Source: JBEEJL01 sp049698095 (GTDB taxonomy: Bacteria > Pseudomonadota > Gammaproteobacteria > Burkholderiales > JBEEJL01). From it: DNA of 17,260 bases. Made by a program: the position numbers and the translations under genes. This document shows, piece by piece, positions 1 through 7,461 of the stretch. The stretch lies in NCBI GenBank assembly GCA_049698095.1, contig JBAVXA010000050.1:1-17260 (forward strand), read 5' to 3'. Numbering within the stretch: position 1 is the stretch's first letter; the number at the start of each line of letters is the position of its first letter. Below the pieces are notes generated by a model. The model was given only the letters and a program-made list of their open reading frames with translations, made no database searches and had not been told where the DNA came from.

Positions 1-499
1 GGCTACACCTGCTGCCGTGACGAAATCGACCTCTCAGACAGCCGCGCCGCCGGTGCAAAAATCGCCGCCTGCGCCAGCCGCGCCGGTGGCGGCCGCGCCC
101 GCCGCGAATGCCGGCGTCGGTTTCGACGGCGACTGGCTTGCGCTTATGAGCGAGATCAAACTCGGCGGCATGGCCGGCATGCTGGCGCAACATAGCGAGC
201 TGATGTCGTTCGAAGGCCGCAAATTCGAACTGGTGGTTCCGGAAGCGCACAAGCATCTGGCGGAAAAAAGTTACCAGGACAAACTCAAGGCTGCACTCGA
301 CGCACATTTCGGCGCTTCGGTGATGTTGAAAATCTCGGTCGGCGAAACGAGCGGAAATTCCGTCGCGGTGACAGCGGAACGCGAACAGCAGACTAAACAG
401 AATAATGCGATCGCGGCAATCGAACAGGATCCATTCGTGCGCGAGCTGGTGGAAAACATGGATGCGCGACTGATCGAGTCATCGATTAAACCTATTTAG
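1..499 (+). CDS. dnaX: DNA polymerase III subunit tau, C-terminal part (5' end outside window)
   Basis: The open frame runs from base 2 without a start, so the gene begins upstream of the window; the GTG at 17 is an internal valine. The product belongs to the clamp-loader subunit tau, which joins the loader to the polymerase core and the DnaB helicase. The visible part starts with an Ala/Pro-rich linker (to about base 110), as expected between tau domains. A folded C-terminal domain follows, beginning at GFDGDWLALM and ending with EQDPFVRELVENMDARL. This matches the tau domain V that binds the alpha subunit. Immediately downstream come ybaB and recR, the classical dnaX-ybaB-recR cluster, which strongly supports the call. 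Whether a gamma form is made by frameshifting cannot be seen because that site lies upstream. Confidence 0.9.
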   Translation, partial: ATPAAVTKSTSQTAAPPVQKSPPAPAAPVAAAPAANAGVGFDGDWLALMSEIKLGGMAGMLAQHSELMSFEGRKFELVVPEAHKHLAEKSYQDKLKAALDAHFGASVMLKISVGETSGNSVAVTAEREQQTKQNNAIAAIEQDPFVRELVENMDARLIESSIKPI

Positions 500-529
500 T
501 AACCTATTGATTATTATAAGGAAATTATT

Positions 530-856
530 ATGATGAAAGGCGGGATTGGCGGCCTGATGAAACAGGCACAGCAGATGCAGGAGAATATGAAAAAAATGCA
601 GGAGCAGCTCGCCACGGTGGAAGTCGAAGGACAGTCCGGCGCGGGATTGGTGAAAATTCTCATGACCTGCAAACATGATGTGAAGCGTGTGACCATCGAC
701 CCGAGTTTGCTCGCGGACGACAAAGATATGCTGGAAGACCTGGTCGCTGCGGCGATGAATGATGCCGTGCGCAAAGTGGAAACGACGACGGCGGAAAAAA
801 TGAGCGGCTTCACTTCCGGCCTGAATTTGCCGCCGGGCATGAAATTACCCTTCTGA
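530..856 (+). CDS. ybaB: YbaB/EbfC family nucleoid-associated protein
   Basis: This is a 108-residue protein of the small DNA-binding YbaB/EbfC family, which forms dimers and binds DNA as a nucleoid-associated protein. The N-terminus (GGIGGLMKQAQQMQENMKKM) is the typical Met/Gln-rich helix of the family. The middle holds the beta region with a GAGLVK motif. The C-terminus has the glycine- and proline-rich ending GLNLPPGMKLPF. Length fits the family (about 105-110 residues). The start at 530 has an AAGGA Shine-Dalgarno at 518-522; a second ATG follows directly at 533, so the true start could be one codon later. It lies 30 bases after dnaX and 26 bases before recR, so the three are very probably co-transcribed. 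Its exact role is unsettled; the genetic link to recR suggests recombination or repair. Confidence 0.95.
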   Translation: MMKGGIGGLMKQAQQMQENMKKMQEQLATVEVEGQSGAGLVKILMTCKHDVKRVTIDPSLLADDKDMLEDLVAAAMNDAVRKVETTTAEKMSGFTSGLNLPPGMKLPF

Positions 857-882
857 TGCCGTTTGCCAATCGTTAATATTTC

Positions 883-1482
883 ATGAAAGCATCCGTCAGC
901 CTCGAAGGTTTGATCGAGGCGCTACGTTGTCTGCCGGGGGTCGGGCCGAAATCCGCGCAGCGCATGGCTTATCATCTTTTGCAGCGCGACCAGCCCGGCG
1001 CGAAACGGCTCGCCGTTGCGCTGAATCATGCTCTGACGCGGGTGCGCCATTGCAGTCTGTGCAACAGTTTTACTGAAGCGGAATTGTGCGAACTGTGCAG
1101 TTCGCCTAACCGCGACGCCAGCCTGTTGTGCGTGGTCGAATCGCCGGCAGATCTGATGATGATGGAGCAGACGGAAAGTTATCGCGGCTTATATTTTGTG
1201 CTGATGGGGCGTCTGTCGCCGCTGGACGGCATCGGCCCGAAAGAGATTCATCTCGATCGCCTGATTACGCGCGCTACTGACGGCAAAGTGAAAGAAGTCG
1301 TGCTGGCGACCAATTATACGGTTGAGGGCGAGGCAACCGCGCATTACATCGGCGAAATACTGCGGCCCAAAGGCATCCGCATCACCCGCATCGCGCGCGG
1401 TCTTCCTGTGGGCGGCGAGCTGGAACATGTCGACGCCGGCACGCTCGCCCAGGCGCTGATCGAGCGCCGCGACGTCAAATAG
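883..1482 (+). CDS. recR: Recombination mediator protein RecR
   Basis: This 199-residue protein is RecR, which acts with RecF/RecO to load RecA on single-stranded gaps. Visible domains in order are a helix-hairpin-helix (LPGVGPKSAQRMAYHLL, about residues 17-33), a four-cysteine zinc site (C57, C60, C69, C72), a Toprim domain starting at LLCVVESPADL, and the conserved ATNYTVEGEATA and RIARGLPVGGELE segments. Length is the usual 195-205 residues, and the N-terminus aligns with E. coli RecR from the first residues, which supports the start at 883. No strong Shine-Dalgarno is visible, so translation may depend on coupling with ybaB. The last 8 bases overlap the end of the convergent DUF4126 gene. 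Confidence 0.97.
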   Translation: MKASVSLEGLIEALRCLPGVGPKSAQRMAYHLLQRDQPGAKRLAVALNHALTRVRHCSLCNSFTEAELCELCSSPNRDASLLCVVESPADLMMMEQTESYRGLYFVLMGRLSPLDGIGPKEIHLDRLITRATDGKVKEVVLATNYTVEGEATAHYIGEILRPKGIRITRIARGLPVGGELEHVDAGTLAQALIERRDVK

Positions 1483-2131
1483 TTTTTCGCACCAAATCGG
1501 TTCCCGCTTCGTGCTGCGCATGATTGTGTGCTGCAGTACCACCGTCGAAGGCATGGCTGATGCGCGACCCGATTGATTTCAGCGCGCGCCACAATTTCGG
1601 CAACAGCCAGATGGCGAGAATAACAAATACGCCCAGTCCAACCAGAAACACCGCCGGATGCGCAAACATCGTCCACAGCCCCCCGACCACCAGCGCGTCC
1701 TCAGCCAGCGACGCCGTCCAGTTGGTCACCGGCTCCGGCGAGGTATTGATCAATGCGCGGCTGCCTGCCTTGGTTACGTGGCTGCCGGTGGCCATTGCGC
1801 CGCCGAGAATCGCGGCGACCACGGTCATGGTTGTGCTGTCCGCGTCCGCCATGCTTGCTGCCAGCGCTGCGCCTGCGGGAATGCGGATAAACGTATGAAC
1901 GACGTCCCAGATCGTATCCAGGCCGGGAATCTTGTCGGCGAAGAATTCCACGAACAGCATAAAGCCCGTTGCGCCCATGACCAGCGGGCTGCTCAGAATC
2001 TGCATACTTGGCGGCAAGGTGGCCCAGCCCATTTTTCCGACCAGACCGACAATGAACAGCACTGCATATAATCGAATGCCGCTTGCCCAACCAAGGCCTG
2101 CGGCCATTGCAATCGCCTGTACGTTATCCAT
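1475..2131 (-). CDS. DUF4126 family integral membrane protein
   Basis: This 218-residue hydrophobic protein resembles the DUF4126 family, whose function is unknown. The N-terminus (AAGLGWASGIRLYAVLF) is the family's typical start, with a GxR-containing first helix. Several membrane segments follow: about residues 5-33, 47-65, a hydrophobic pair around 82-116, and a long stretch at 142-178. The C-terminal 40 residues are soluble, basic and then His-rich. A good Shine-Dalgarno (AGGAG, complement of 2138-2143) precedes the ATG at 2131. The gene is convergent with recR and shares 8 bases with its end, so there is no room for a terminator between them. No catalytic motif is visible; the family assignment is by recognition. 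Confidence 0.82.
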   Translation of the reverse strand: MDNVQAIAMAAGLGWASGIRLYAVLFIVGLVGKMGWATLPPSMQILSSPLVMGATGFMLFVEFFADKIPGLDTIWDVVHTFIRIPAGAALAASMADADSTTMTVVAAILGGAMATGSHVTKAGSRALINTSPEPVTNWTASLAEDALVVGGLWTMFAHPAVFLVGLGVFVILAIWLLPKLWRALKSIGSRISHAFDGGTAAHNHAQHEAGTDLVRKTI

Positions 2132-2269
2132 ATTGCTTCTCCTGATGCTGAGGTTAGCCCAACTACGTCAAGTCAATTGTATACCGGGCCGCGGAAATGT
2201 GCCCTTTGCGACCTGGCGGGATTTTGACTCTACACCGCAGCGACTTTAGCGCCGCATAGTTGTAAAAAG

Positions 2270-2299
2270 TTGACACTGACTGCCTGCGTCCCGCATAAT
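2270..2299 (+). promoter_or_regulatory. Sigma70-type promoter of the initiator tRNA gene
   Basis: A perfect -35 box TTGACA (2270-2275) is followed after 18 bases by CATAAT (2294-2299), one mismatch from the -10 consensus. The bases just downstream (CGACGCTC) are GC-rich, which resembles the discriminator of stringently controlled stable-RNA promoters. The expected start at about 2306 lies about 24 bases before the tRNA 5' end. The sequence is seen directly; growth-rate or ppGpp control is inferred. Confidence 0.75.
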
Positions 2300-2329
2300 C
2301 GACGCTCTGTGCAGTTCGCAGATATCGGA

Positions 2330-2560
<231 letters not shown>

Positions 2561-3934
2561 ATGGTCATGCTACGGCCGCGTTTATCCCAACTTATCGAAT
2601 ACCTCTGCGTCGGCCTGCTGGAGCGCGGGACTCACGTGCGCCTTGCGTTACTGGCGGCGCTTGCGGGCGAACATTTGCTGCTGATCGGCCCGCCGGGCAC
2701 CGCAAAAAGTGACCTCGCCAGGCGCCTGAGCAGCGCCTTTACCGGCGCTGCTTATTTCGAAAGATTGCTCACTCGATTCTCGGTGCCGGAGGAGCTGTTC
2801 GGCCCGCTGTCGCTGGCGTCGCTTGAGCAGGACCGCTACGAGCGCAAAATCGAGGGCTATCTCCCTACAGCGTCGTTTGCCTTTATCGATGAAGTATTTA
2901 AAGCCAATTCGGCGATCTTGAATGCTTTGCTTGCGTTGCTCAACGAGCGCGAATACGACTACGGTGCGGGGCGCATCCGCACGCCGCTGATTTCTGTCAT
3001 CGGCGCCAGCAACGAAATTCCGCAGGAAGATTTCCTCGCTGCGTTTTACGATCGATTTCTGTTGCGGTGCGAGGTCAAACCGATTCAGGACGCAGCATTC
3101 CCTTCACTGCTGGCCATGCCGCCATCCGGCCGAAGCCACCCGGCGCCGGGCCTGCAAATATCGCGGGAAGAATGGTCAAGCTGGCACGCGGCGCGCAATA
3201 GCGTCGGCCTGCCGGCCGACATCATCGGCTTGCTGGCGGACTTGCGTGGCTGTTTGCAACAACATGACATTCACCTTTCCGACCGGCGCTGGCATCGCAT
3301 AGTCGGCTTGCTCAAGACGTCGGCATTTACCAACGGCCGCGCGGAAGTCAATGTATGGGATTTGTGGCTGACGCAATTCTGTGCGGTCGACCGCCCCGAG
3401 CAGGCGAGCGTGGTGGAAGAGTGGTTCAGCAGCATGCTCGGCACGCACAAGGGTTTGACGCAGGAGCGCTTCGGCCATGTGGTCAAGGCATTCGAAAGCC
3501 AGCTCGAGCTGGAGAGGCAAGCCAACGACCTTTCCTTTGACGACAGCGGCAAACTCGCCATCGCCGAATCGATTGGCGGCGCGGAGTCAGGTGACGTGGC
3601 GCCGCGACTCACCGGATTCATGCGCCGCAAGCGCTACGGCGATGCCCATATACGTGCCCGAACGGCGCAGCTTGATGAATTAATTATTCAATTAAATCAA
3701 TATGTTATAGATATCGATAGACAAATTGAGACGGTCGCTCTGCAAGTCAATCAGCACCTGTGGATAGCGCCGCAATATACTGCGACCGCGCGTGCCAGCT
3801 TGCAAATGACACGCGGAAATTCCGAGGATCTGCTGAGGCGCTGCAAATCCGTGCGGGAAGGATTCGCGAGTTTGCCGCGTCTGGAAGTTGATAATGGCAT
3901 GGTGCCCGAACCGATTACGGCTGACGTCGCGTAA
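2561..3934 (+). CDS. ravA: RavA-like MoxR-family AAA+ ATPase
   Basis: This 457-residue AAA+ ATPase belongs to the MoxR family, RavA branch. RavA forms hexamers and works with the VWA protein ViaA as a chaperone-like pair; in E. coli they are linked to respiratory complexes and aminoglycoside sensitivity. Visible motifs are Walker A GPPGTAKS (43-50), the segment LLTRFSVPEELFGPLS (69-84), Walker B FAFIDE (106-111), sensor 1 GASNE with N151, and YDRFLLR (from 163) as arginine-finger region. An alpha-helical lid follows (SDRRWHRIVGLLKTSAF). The C-terminal 140 residues are charged and helical and do not obviously resemble the E. coli LARA domain, and the protein is shorter than E. coli RavA (about 498). 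The start at 2561 lacks a clear Shine-Dalgarno; ATG 2567 is an alternative. Its stop overlaps the viaA start (TAATG). A strikingly AT-rich patch lies at 3675-3730. Confidence 0.9.
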   Translation: MVMLRPRLSQLIEYLCVGLLERGTHVRLALLAALAGEHLLLIGPPGTAKSDLARRLSSAFTGAAYFERLLTRFSVPEELFGPLSLASLEQDRYERKIEGYLPTASFAFIDEVFKANSAILNALLALLNEREYDYGAGRIRTPLISVIGASNEIPQEDFLAAFYDRFLLRCEVKPIQDAAFPSLLAMPPSGRSHPAPGLQISREEWSSWHAARNSVGLPADIIGLLADLRGCLQQHDIHLSDRRWHRIVGLLKTSAFTNGRAEVNVWDLWLTQFCAVDRPEQASVVEEWFSSMLGTHKGLTQERFGHVVKAFESQLELERQANDLSFDDSGKLAIAESIGGAESGDVAPRLTGFMRRKRYGDAHIRARTAQLDELIIQLNQYVIDIDRQIETVALQVNQHLWIAPQYTATARASLQMTRGNSEDLLRRCKSVREGFASLPRLEVDNGMVPEPITADVA

Positions 3935-5418
3935 TGGTGAATCAGAGCAGCTTCGACCCGAACGCGCTCGAGGCTCCATTGCAGCCCCTCGACGATTTGC
4001 CGCGCAATCTGTGGCTGCAAGGCATTATCAACAGTAGCGGCAGCTTGCCAGCCAGGCTGTTCGGTGTCGCCAGCCTGCGCAGCAAGCTGCAGGCGGGCAC
4101 GGTGCCGGATGCGTCGGCTGCATCATGGCCGGCTGGTGGGCTGTCGGTCCCTCTGCTGCGCGCACTGAAAATCCTCGGGCTGGCTCGATATTGCGAGGGC
4201 AGCGAAATTCTCACCAATCAAGTCGTGCAAAGCCTGTTGTGGCACGCCGACCGCATGATCGACCTGCTGGACGAGTTCGATCCGCCGGCGGCGGCGGAAA
4301 AAATTGCCGAGGCATTTTCTGCCGACTGGCAAATGCGCACTGACATATTGAGCGATATTCATTACGTATTCGACGACCTTGGCGGCGTCCCCGGATTCGA
4401 TAATTGGGACTCAAGTAAAGGCTTATTGCGCGCGGAAGGCCGCCAGGCGCTGCTGCGCGCGCGAAAATTGCTGGAAGATATGCCGGAAATCAGCAAGGTG
4501 GTACGCAGCCTTGGTCGCGCGCGGGTGACCGATGAGGTCGACGAATCGCGACCGCCTTCGATTCCGCAGATGGAAAAAAACCGCAATCTGGTCGCCGAGC
4601 AGCGCGAAATCCGTTTGCCGGATGCGGCGACAGAGACGCGCGGCATCAAGCGGTCGGGCAATCTCACGCGCATGCTGCCGAGCGAATCCATCTGGCTGAT
4701 GCACCCGCGCCTGCGCCTCGCGTGGTCGGCGCGTCTGCTTGAGCGCACGCTTATGACCTATGAAGACGACGATCGCGCCCTCGAAACCGTGTGGGTGGAA
4801 CGCGAGCAATGGCGCCCCAGCGACGTCACGCGGCCGGAAAACAAGTTGGAGATGGGGCCGCTGATCGTTTGTGTTGATACGTCCGGTTCAATGCAAGGAG
4901 GGCGCGAACAGGTGGCCAAGGCGGTAGTGCTGGAGGCCATGCGCCTCGCCAATCTGCAAAAGCGTGCCTGTTACCTGTATGCTTTCAGCGGGCCGGGCGA
5001 GCTGATCGAGCGCCGCCTGACGCTCGACGTCGCCGGACTTGACGACATGATTGAATTTCTCAGCCAGACGTTTCACGGCGGCACCGACATCAGCGACCCG
5101 ATCGAGCGTGCGGTGCAGAAGGTTTACGAATCGGATTGGCAGTTGGCCGACCTTGTCATTGCCAGCGACGGAGAATTCTCCGTTACGCTGGAGACCGAAC
5201 AGCGGGTCAAAACGGCGCGCGATAGCCTTGGTCTAAAAGTCCAGGGAATCCTCATCAACGACCGCGAAACGCCCGGCATGCGCCAGATTTGCAGCTCAAT
5301 ATTCCGTTTCGACCATTGGCGGCGCTACGCGGTGGCCGAGTCCGGCGGCGCGACGCGGAAGACGTTTACCGAGATATATTTCCCCAACGCCCTGAATGCG
5401 CCCGGGTCGGTTGCCTGA
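3934..5418 (+). CDS. viaA: ViaA-like VWA-domain protein, partner of RavA
   Basis: This 494-residue protein is the VWA partner of the upstream MoxR ATPase. The N-terminal 300 residues are largely helical. The C-terminal von Willebrand A domain carries a complete metal-binding MIDAS site: DTSGS at 315-319, the threonine in HGGTDISDP (T384), and the aspartate in IASDGEFS (D412). The segment MHPRLRLAWSARLLERTLM just before it is typical of this family. Length is close to E. coli ViaA (about 480). It starts within the ravA stop codon (TAATG, one shared base), so the two are translationally coupled and presumably made in a fixed ratio. No separate Shine-Dalgarno is obvious. All metal-site residues are present, so it should be functional. 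Its client proteins here cannot be told from sequence. Confidence 0.9.
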   Translation: MVNQSSFDPNALEAPLQPLDDLPRNLWLQGIINSSGSLPARLFGVASLRSKLQAGTVPDASAASWPAGGLSVPLLRALKILGLARYCEGSEILTNQVVQSLLWHADRMIDLLDEFDPPAAAEKIAEAFSADWQMRTDILSDIHYVFDDLGGVPGFDNWDSSKGLLRAEGRQALLRARKLLEDMPEISKVVRSLGRARVTDEVDESRPPSIPQMEKNRNLVAEQREIRLPDAATETRGIKRSGNLTRMLPSESIWLMHPRLRLAWSARLLERTLMTYEDDDRALETVWVEREQWRPSDVTRPENKLEMGPLIVCVDTSGSMQGGREQVAKAVVLEAMRLANLQKRACYLYAFSGPGELIERRLTLDVAGLDDMIEFLSQTFHGGTDISDPIERAVQKVYESDWQLADLVIASDGEFSVTLETEQRVKTARDSLGLKVQGILINDRETPGMRQICSSIFRFDHWRRYAVAESGGATRKTFTEIYFPNALNAPGSVA

Positions 5419-5457
5419 ATTTCCGCCTATACTGAATTTGTCCGCAAAAGGATCGCC

Positions 5458-6015
5458 ATGCACACCTCACCATCATCTGCAAAATGGGAAGTTGCCATTG
5501 TCGGCGGCGGCTGTTTCTGGTGCATCGAGCCGGTGTTCGACGAACTCAAGGGTGTCGAATCGGTCGAGTCCGGCTACTGCGGGGGTAAGGTCGAGAACCC
5601 CAGCTACAAGCAGATTTGCACCGGCAGCACCGGGCACGCCGAGGTGATTCGGGTGACGTTCGACCCGTCGGTGCTGACTTTCCGCGATTTATTGGGCGTA
5701 TTTTTTGCCATGCACGACCCGACCACGCTCAACCGGCAAGGCCACGATGTCGGCACCCAATACCGATCGGTCATTTTCTGCCAGTCGGCCCAACAGAAGG
5801 CCGAGGCAACCAGGGTAATCGAGGAATTGGATAAAGCGGGTCTCTGGGCCAGTCCCATCGCGACCGAAATCGCCGACGCCCAGCCGTTTTACCTCGCAGA
5901 AGACTACCATCAGGAATATTTTCGCCACAATCCGAATCAGCCCTATTGCCAGGCAGTGGTGGCGCCGAAGCTGGCAAAGTTCCGTCAGAAGTATCTCCAG
6001 CGGCTGAAGAAATGA
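5458..6015 (+). CDS. msrA: Peptide-methionine (S)-S-oxide reductase MsrA
   Basis: This 185-residue enzyme reduces the S form of methionine sulfoxide in proteins and free methionine, repairing oxidative damage. The catalytic motif GCFWC places the nucleophilic cysteine at C19. Other family marks are GYCGGKVENPSY (39-50), TGHAEVIRV, GHDVGTQYRS (95-104) and EDYHQEYF (148-155). A cysteine in NQPYCQ (C164) is a plausible resolving residue. There is no signal peptide, so it is cytoplasmic. An AAAGGA Shine-Dalgarno (about 5447-5452) fits the ATG at 5458. It follows viaA by 39 bases on the same strand with no terminator between, so it is probably co-transcribed with ravA-viaA, which would tie that pair to oxidative stress (inference). 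Confidence 0.96.
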   Translation: MHTSPSSAKWEVAIVGGGCFWCIEPVFDELKGVESVESGYCGGKVENPSYKQICTGSTGHAEVIRVTFDPSVLTFRDLLGVFFAMHDPTTLNRQGHDVGTQYRSVIFCQSAQQKAEATRVIEELDKAGLWASPIATEIADAQPFYLAEDYHQEYFRHNPNQPYCQAVVAPKLAKFRQKYLQRLKK

Positions 6016-6143
6016 ACACTCACAGAGGGAAAATGTGTGATTGGTCGGCGGCAGAGGGCAATTTTGCAGAGGGGAAACGGCGCTAATGCTGTTGGGTGCG
6101 TTGCAGAAAAACAAAAAATTACAAACTTTTTTACATAGATAAA
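6016..6143. other. Upstream part of the msrA to H1-SWIB gap
   Basis: This stretch holds no gene. The motif CAGAGGG occurs three times (6023-6029, 6052-6058, 6067-6073), spaced 29 and 15 bases apart. It is followed by an A/T-rich tract (6109-6145) directly upstream of the promoter. I see no terminator hairpin for msrA. Confidence 0.4.
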
Positions 6144-6173
6144 TTGACAAACCCCCTATAGCGTCGGCATGAT
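6144..6173 (+). promoter_or_regulatory. Probable promoter of the H1-like/SWIB gene
   Basis: A perfect TTGACA (6144-6149) is followed after 18 bases by CATGAT (6168-6173), four of six matches to the -10 consensus. An AT-rich stretch (6109-6145) lies just upstream and could act as an UP element. The predicted start near 6180 leaves a leader of about 70 bases before the ATG at 6251. The boxes are seen in the sequence; activity is inferred. Confidence 0.55.
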
Positions 6174-6250
6174 TCGTTTGTCCGTGCCATTTGGCAGGGA
6201 ACGCATGATGAATATTCACTCACATCACGATTGTTAAAGGAGGCACCAAC

Positions 6251-6688
6251 ATGGCAACAAAGAAGAAACCCGCAGCGAAGAAACCCGCAGCTAAGAAGGC
6301 CGTAGCGAAGAAGCCAGCAGCGAAAAAAGTAGCAAAAAAAGCAGCAGCGAAAAAGCCTGCCGCTAAAAAAGTGGCCAAAAAAGCAGCAGCGAAAAAGCCT
6401 GCCGCGAAAAAAGCCGCTAAAAAGACCGGTGCCAAGCGTAAGCCCAGCGCCGCGTTCATGAAGCCGATGAACATCAGCCCTGTGCTCGCAGCCGTTATCG
6501 GCTCCAGCCCAATGCCTCGTACCGAAGTCACCAAGAAGATCTGGGACTACATCAAGAAGCATAAGCTGCAAGATTCCGCCAACCGTCGCATGATCAACGG
6601 CGACGACAAGCTCAAAGCAGTGTTTGGCGGCAAGAAGCAGGTTTCCATGTTCGAGATGACCAAACTGGTCAGCAATCACCTGAAGTAA
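6251..6688 (+). CDS. Histone H1-like, Lys/Ala/Pro-repeat protein with C-terminal SWIB/MDM2 domain
   Basis: This 145-residue, very basic protein has two parts. Residues 1-65 are made of PAAKK and AAAKK units, like bacterial H1-like proteins and the tail of eukaryotic histone H1; they contain a 14-residue unit repeated exactly twice (27-40 and 41-54, starting VAKKAAAKK). Residues about 68-143 resemble a SWIB/MDM2 domain: AFMKPMNISPVLAAVIG, TEVTKKIWDYIKKHKLQD, and DDKLKAVFG. It should bind DNA through the tail and compact or organise the nucleoid; the SWIB part may bind proteins or DNA. A near-perfect Shine-Dalgarno (AAAGGAGG, 6236-6243) lies 7 bases before the ATG, and the gene has its own promoter and terminator, so it is probably abundantly expressed. 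Similar H1-SWIB fusions are known in betaproteobacteria and SWIB proteins in chlamydiae. Confidence 0.9.
   Translation: MATKKKPAAKKPAAKKAVAKKPAAKKVAKKAAAKKPAAKKVAKKAAAKKPAAKKAAKKTGAKRKPSAAFMKPMNISPVLAAVIGSSPMPRTEVTKKIWDYIKKHKLQDSANRRMINGDDKLKAVFGGKKQVSMFEMTKLVSNHLK
6329..6412 (+). repeat. Two tandem 42-base repeats inside the H1-like tail
   Basis: Bases 6329-6370 and 6371-6412 are near-identical 42-base units that differ only at a few third codon positions (GTA/GTG, GCA/GCC, GCT/GCG). Each encodes the same 14 residues, starting VAKKAAAKK. Shorter PAAKK units flank them. The arrangement suggests slippage or unequal exchange, so copy number may vary between strains. Confidence 0.9.
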
Positions 6689-6708
6689 TTTTCAGGCTGC
6701 TCTGCAAT

Positions 6709-6742
6709 ACGGCCGGTGCGTGAGCGCCGGCCGTTTTTATTT
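6709..6742 (+). terminator. Intrinsic terminator after the H1-like/SWIB gene
   Basis: An 11-bp stem (6709-6719 with 6724-6734, one G-U wobble) closes on a GTGA loop (6720-6723), a GNRA-type tetraloop. It is followed by TTTTTATTT from 6734. It lies 21 bases after the stop codon. On the opposite strand there is no T-run, so it serves the + strand gene, not pdxH. Confidence 0.92.
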
Positions 6743-6796
6743 GGTACAGCGGATTTTTTTATTGGGGGAAATTGCCTATGCCGCGTGCTGCGCGAA

Positions 6797-7432
6797 TCAA
6801 GGGGCGAGGCGTTCGATGAGCCACTTTTCGCCAGTCCGGCGATACTGCAGGCGGTCATGCAGGCGGCTGCGCCGGCCCTGCCAGAACTCCAAAGTGTCCG
6901 GCACGACGCGATAACCGCCCCAATGCGCAGGGCGCGGCACGGCGTCGCCAAATCGCTCCTGTCCCTCCGCAAATCGTTTTTCCAGCCATTGCCGGCTTTC
7001 GATCACCTGGCTTTGCGGCGACACGGTTGCGCCAATCCGGCTCAGCAAGGGACGGCTGGCAAAATAGGCGTCAGCCTCATTCGCCGGCGCCTTTTCCACG
7101 CGCCCTTCGATGCGCACCTGCCGTTCCAGCTCAACCCAATGAAACACCAAGCAAGCATGAGGGTGCGCTGCCAGTTCCGTTCCTTTACGGCTGTCGTAAT
7201 TGGTGTAGAAAGTGAATCCGTGCGCGTCGACCGACTTGAGCAGCACAATTCGCGCCGAGGGCTTGCCGTCGCCAGTGACGGTCGCCAGCGTCATCGCCGT
7301 CGGCTCCGGCAACTCGGCTTTAAGCGCATCGTTCAACCAACGGTCAAATTGTTTGAACGGGTTGTGATCGAGGTCGCCTTCATCAAGCAGGGCGAGTTTG
7401 TAGTCTTTGCGCAGGTCGGCAATCGAGGTCAT
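6797..7432 (-). CDS. pdxH: Pyridoxamine/pyridoxine 5'-phosphate oxidase PdxH
   Basis: This 211-residue FMN enzyme oxidises pyridoxine or pyridoxamine 5'-phosphate to pyridoxal 5'-phosphate, the last step of vitamin B6 coenzyme synthesis and salvage. Recognisable parts are the N-terminal MRKDY-like LRKDYKLALLDE, the FMN-binding RIVLLKSVD and FYTNYDSRKG segments, the SRIGATVSPQSQVI motif, and the C-terminal signature PAHWGGYRVVP, EFWQGRRSRLHDR and ERLAP. Length matches the family (about 210-220). The start at 7432 gives the usual N-terminus, although no strong Shine-Dalgarno is seen. It is a single-gene unit, convergent with the H1-SWIB gene and divergent from the DUF4230-like gene. Confidence 0.97.
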   Translation of the reverse strand: MTSIADLRKDYKLALLDEGDLDHNPFKQFDRWLNDALKAELPEPTAMTLATVTGDGKPSARIVLLKSVDAHGFTFYTNYDSRKGTELAAHPHACLVFHWVELERQVRIEGRVEKAPANEADAYFASRPLLSRIGATVSPQSQVIESRQWLEKRFAEGQERFGDAVPRPAHWGGYRVVPDTLEFWQGRRSRLHDRLQYRRTGEKWLIERLAP

Positions 7433-7461
7433 TTTATTGCTCGCGTCGGTTTTAATGATTC

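Noticed and set aside
1452..1487. Hairpin GGCGCT/AGCGCC near the end of recR followed by a T-run
   Set aside because: The T-run (1483-1487) begins 14 bases after the stem, too far for an intrinsic terminator, and the stem lies within coding sequence.
6016..6045. CACA/TGTG hairpin after msrA as a terminator
   Set aside because: Only four base pairs before a mismatch, and no T-run follows.
6131..6679. A 182-codon open frame on the minus strand opposite the H1-SWIB gene
   Set aside because: Its phenylalanine/cysteine/glycine-rich sequence is the mirror of the lysine/alanine repeat codons, it has no matching family, and the + strand gene has promoter, Shine-Dalgarno and terminator.
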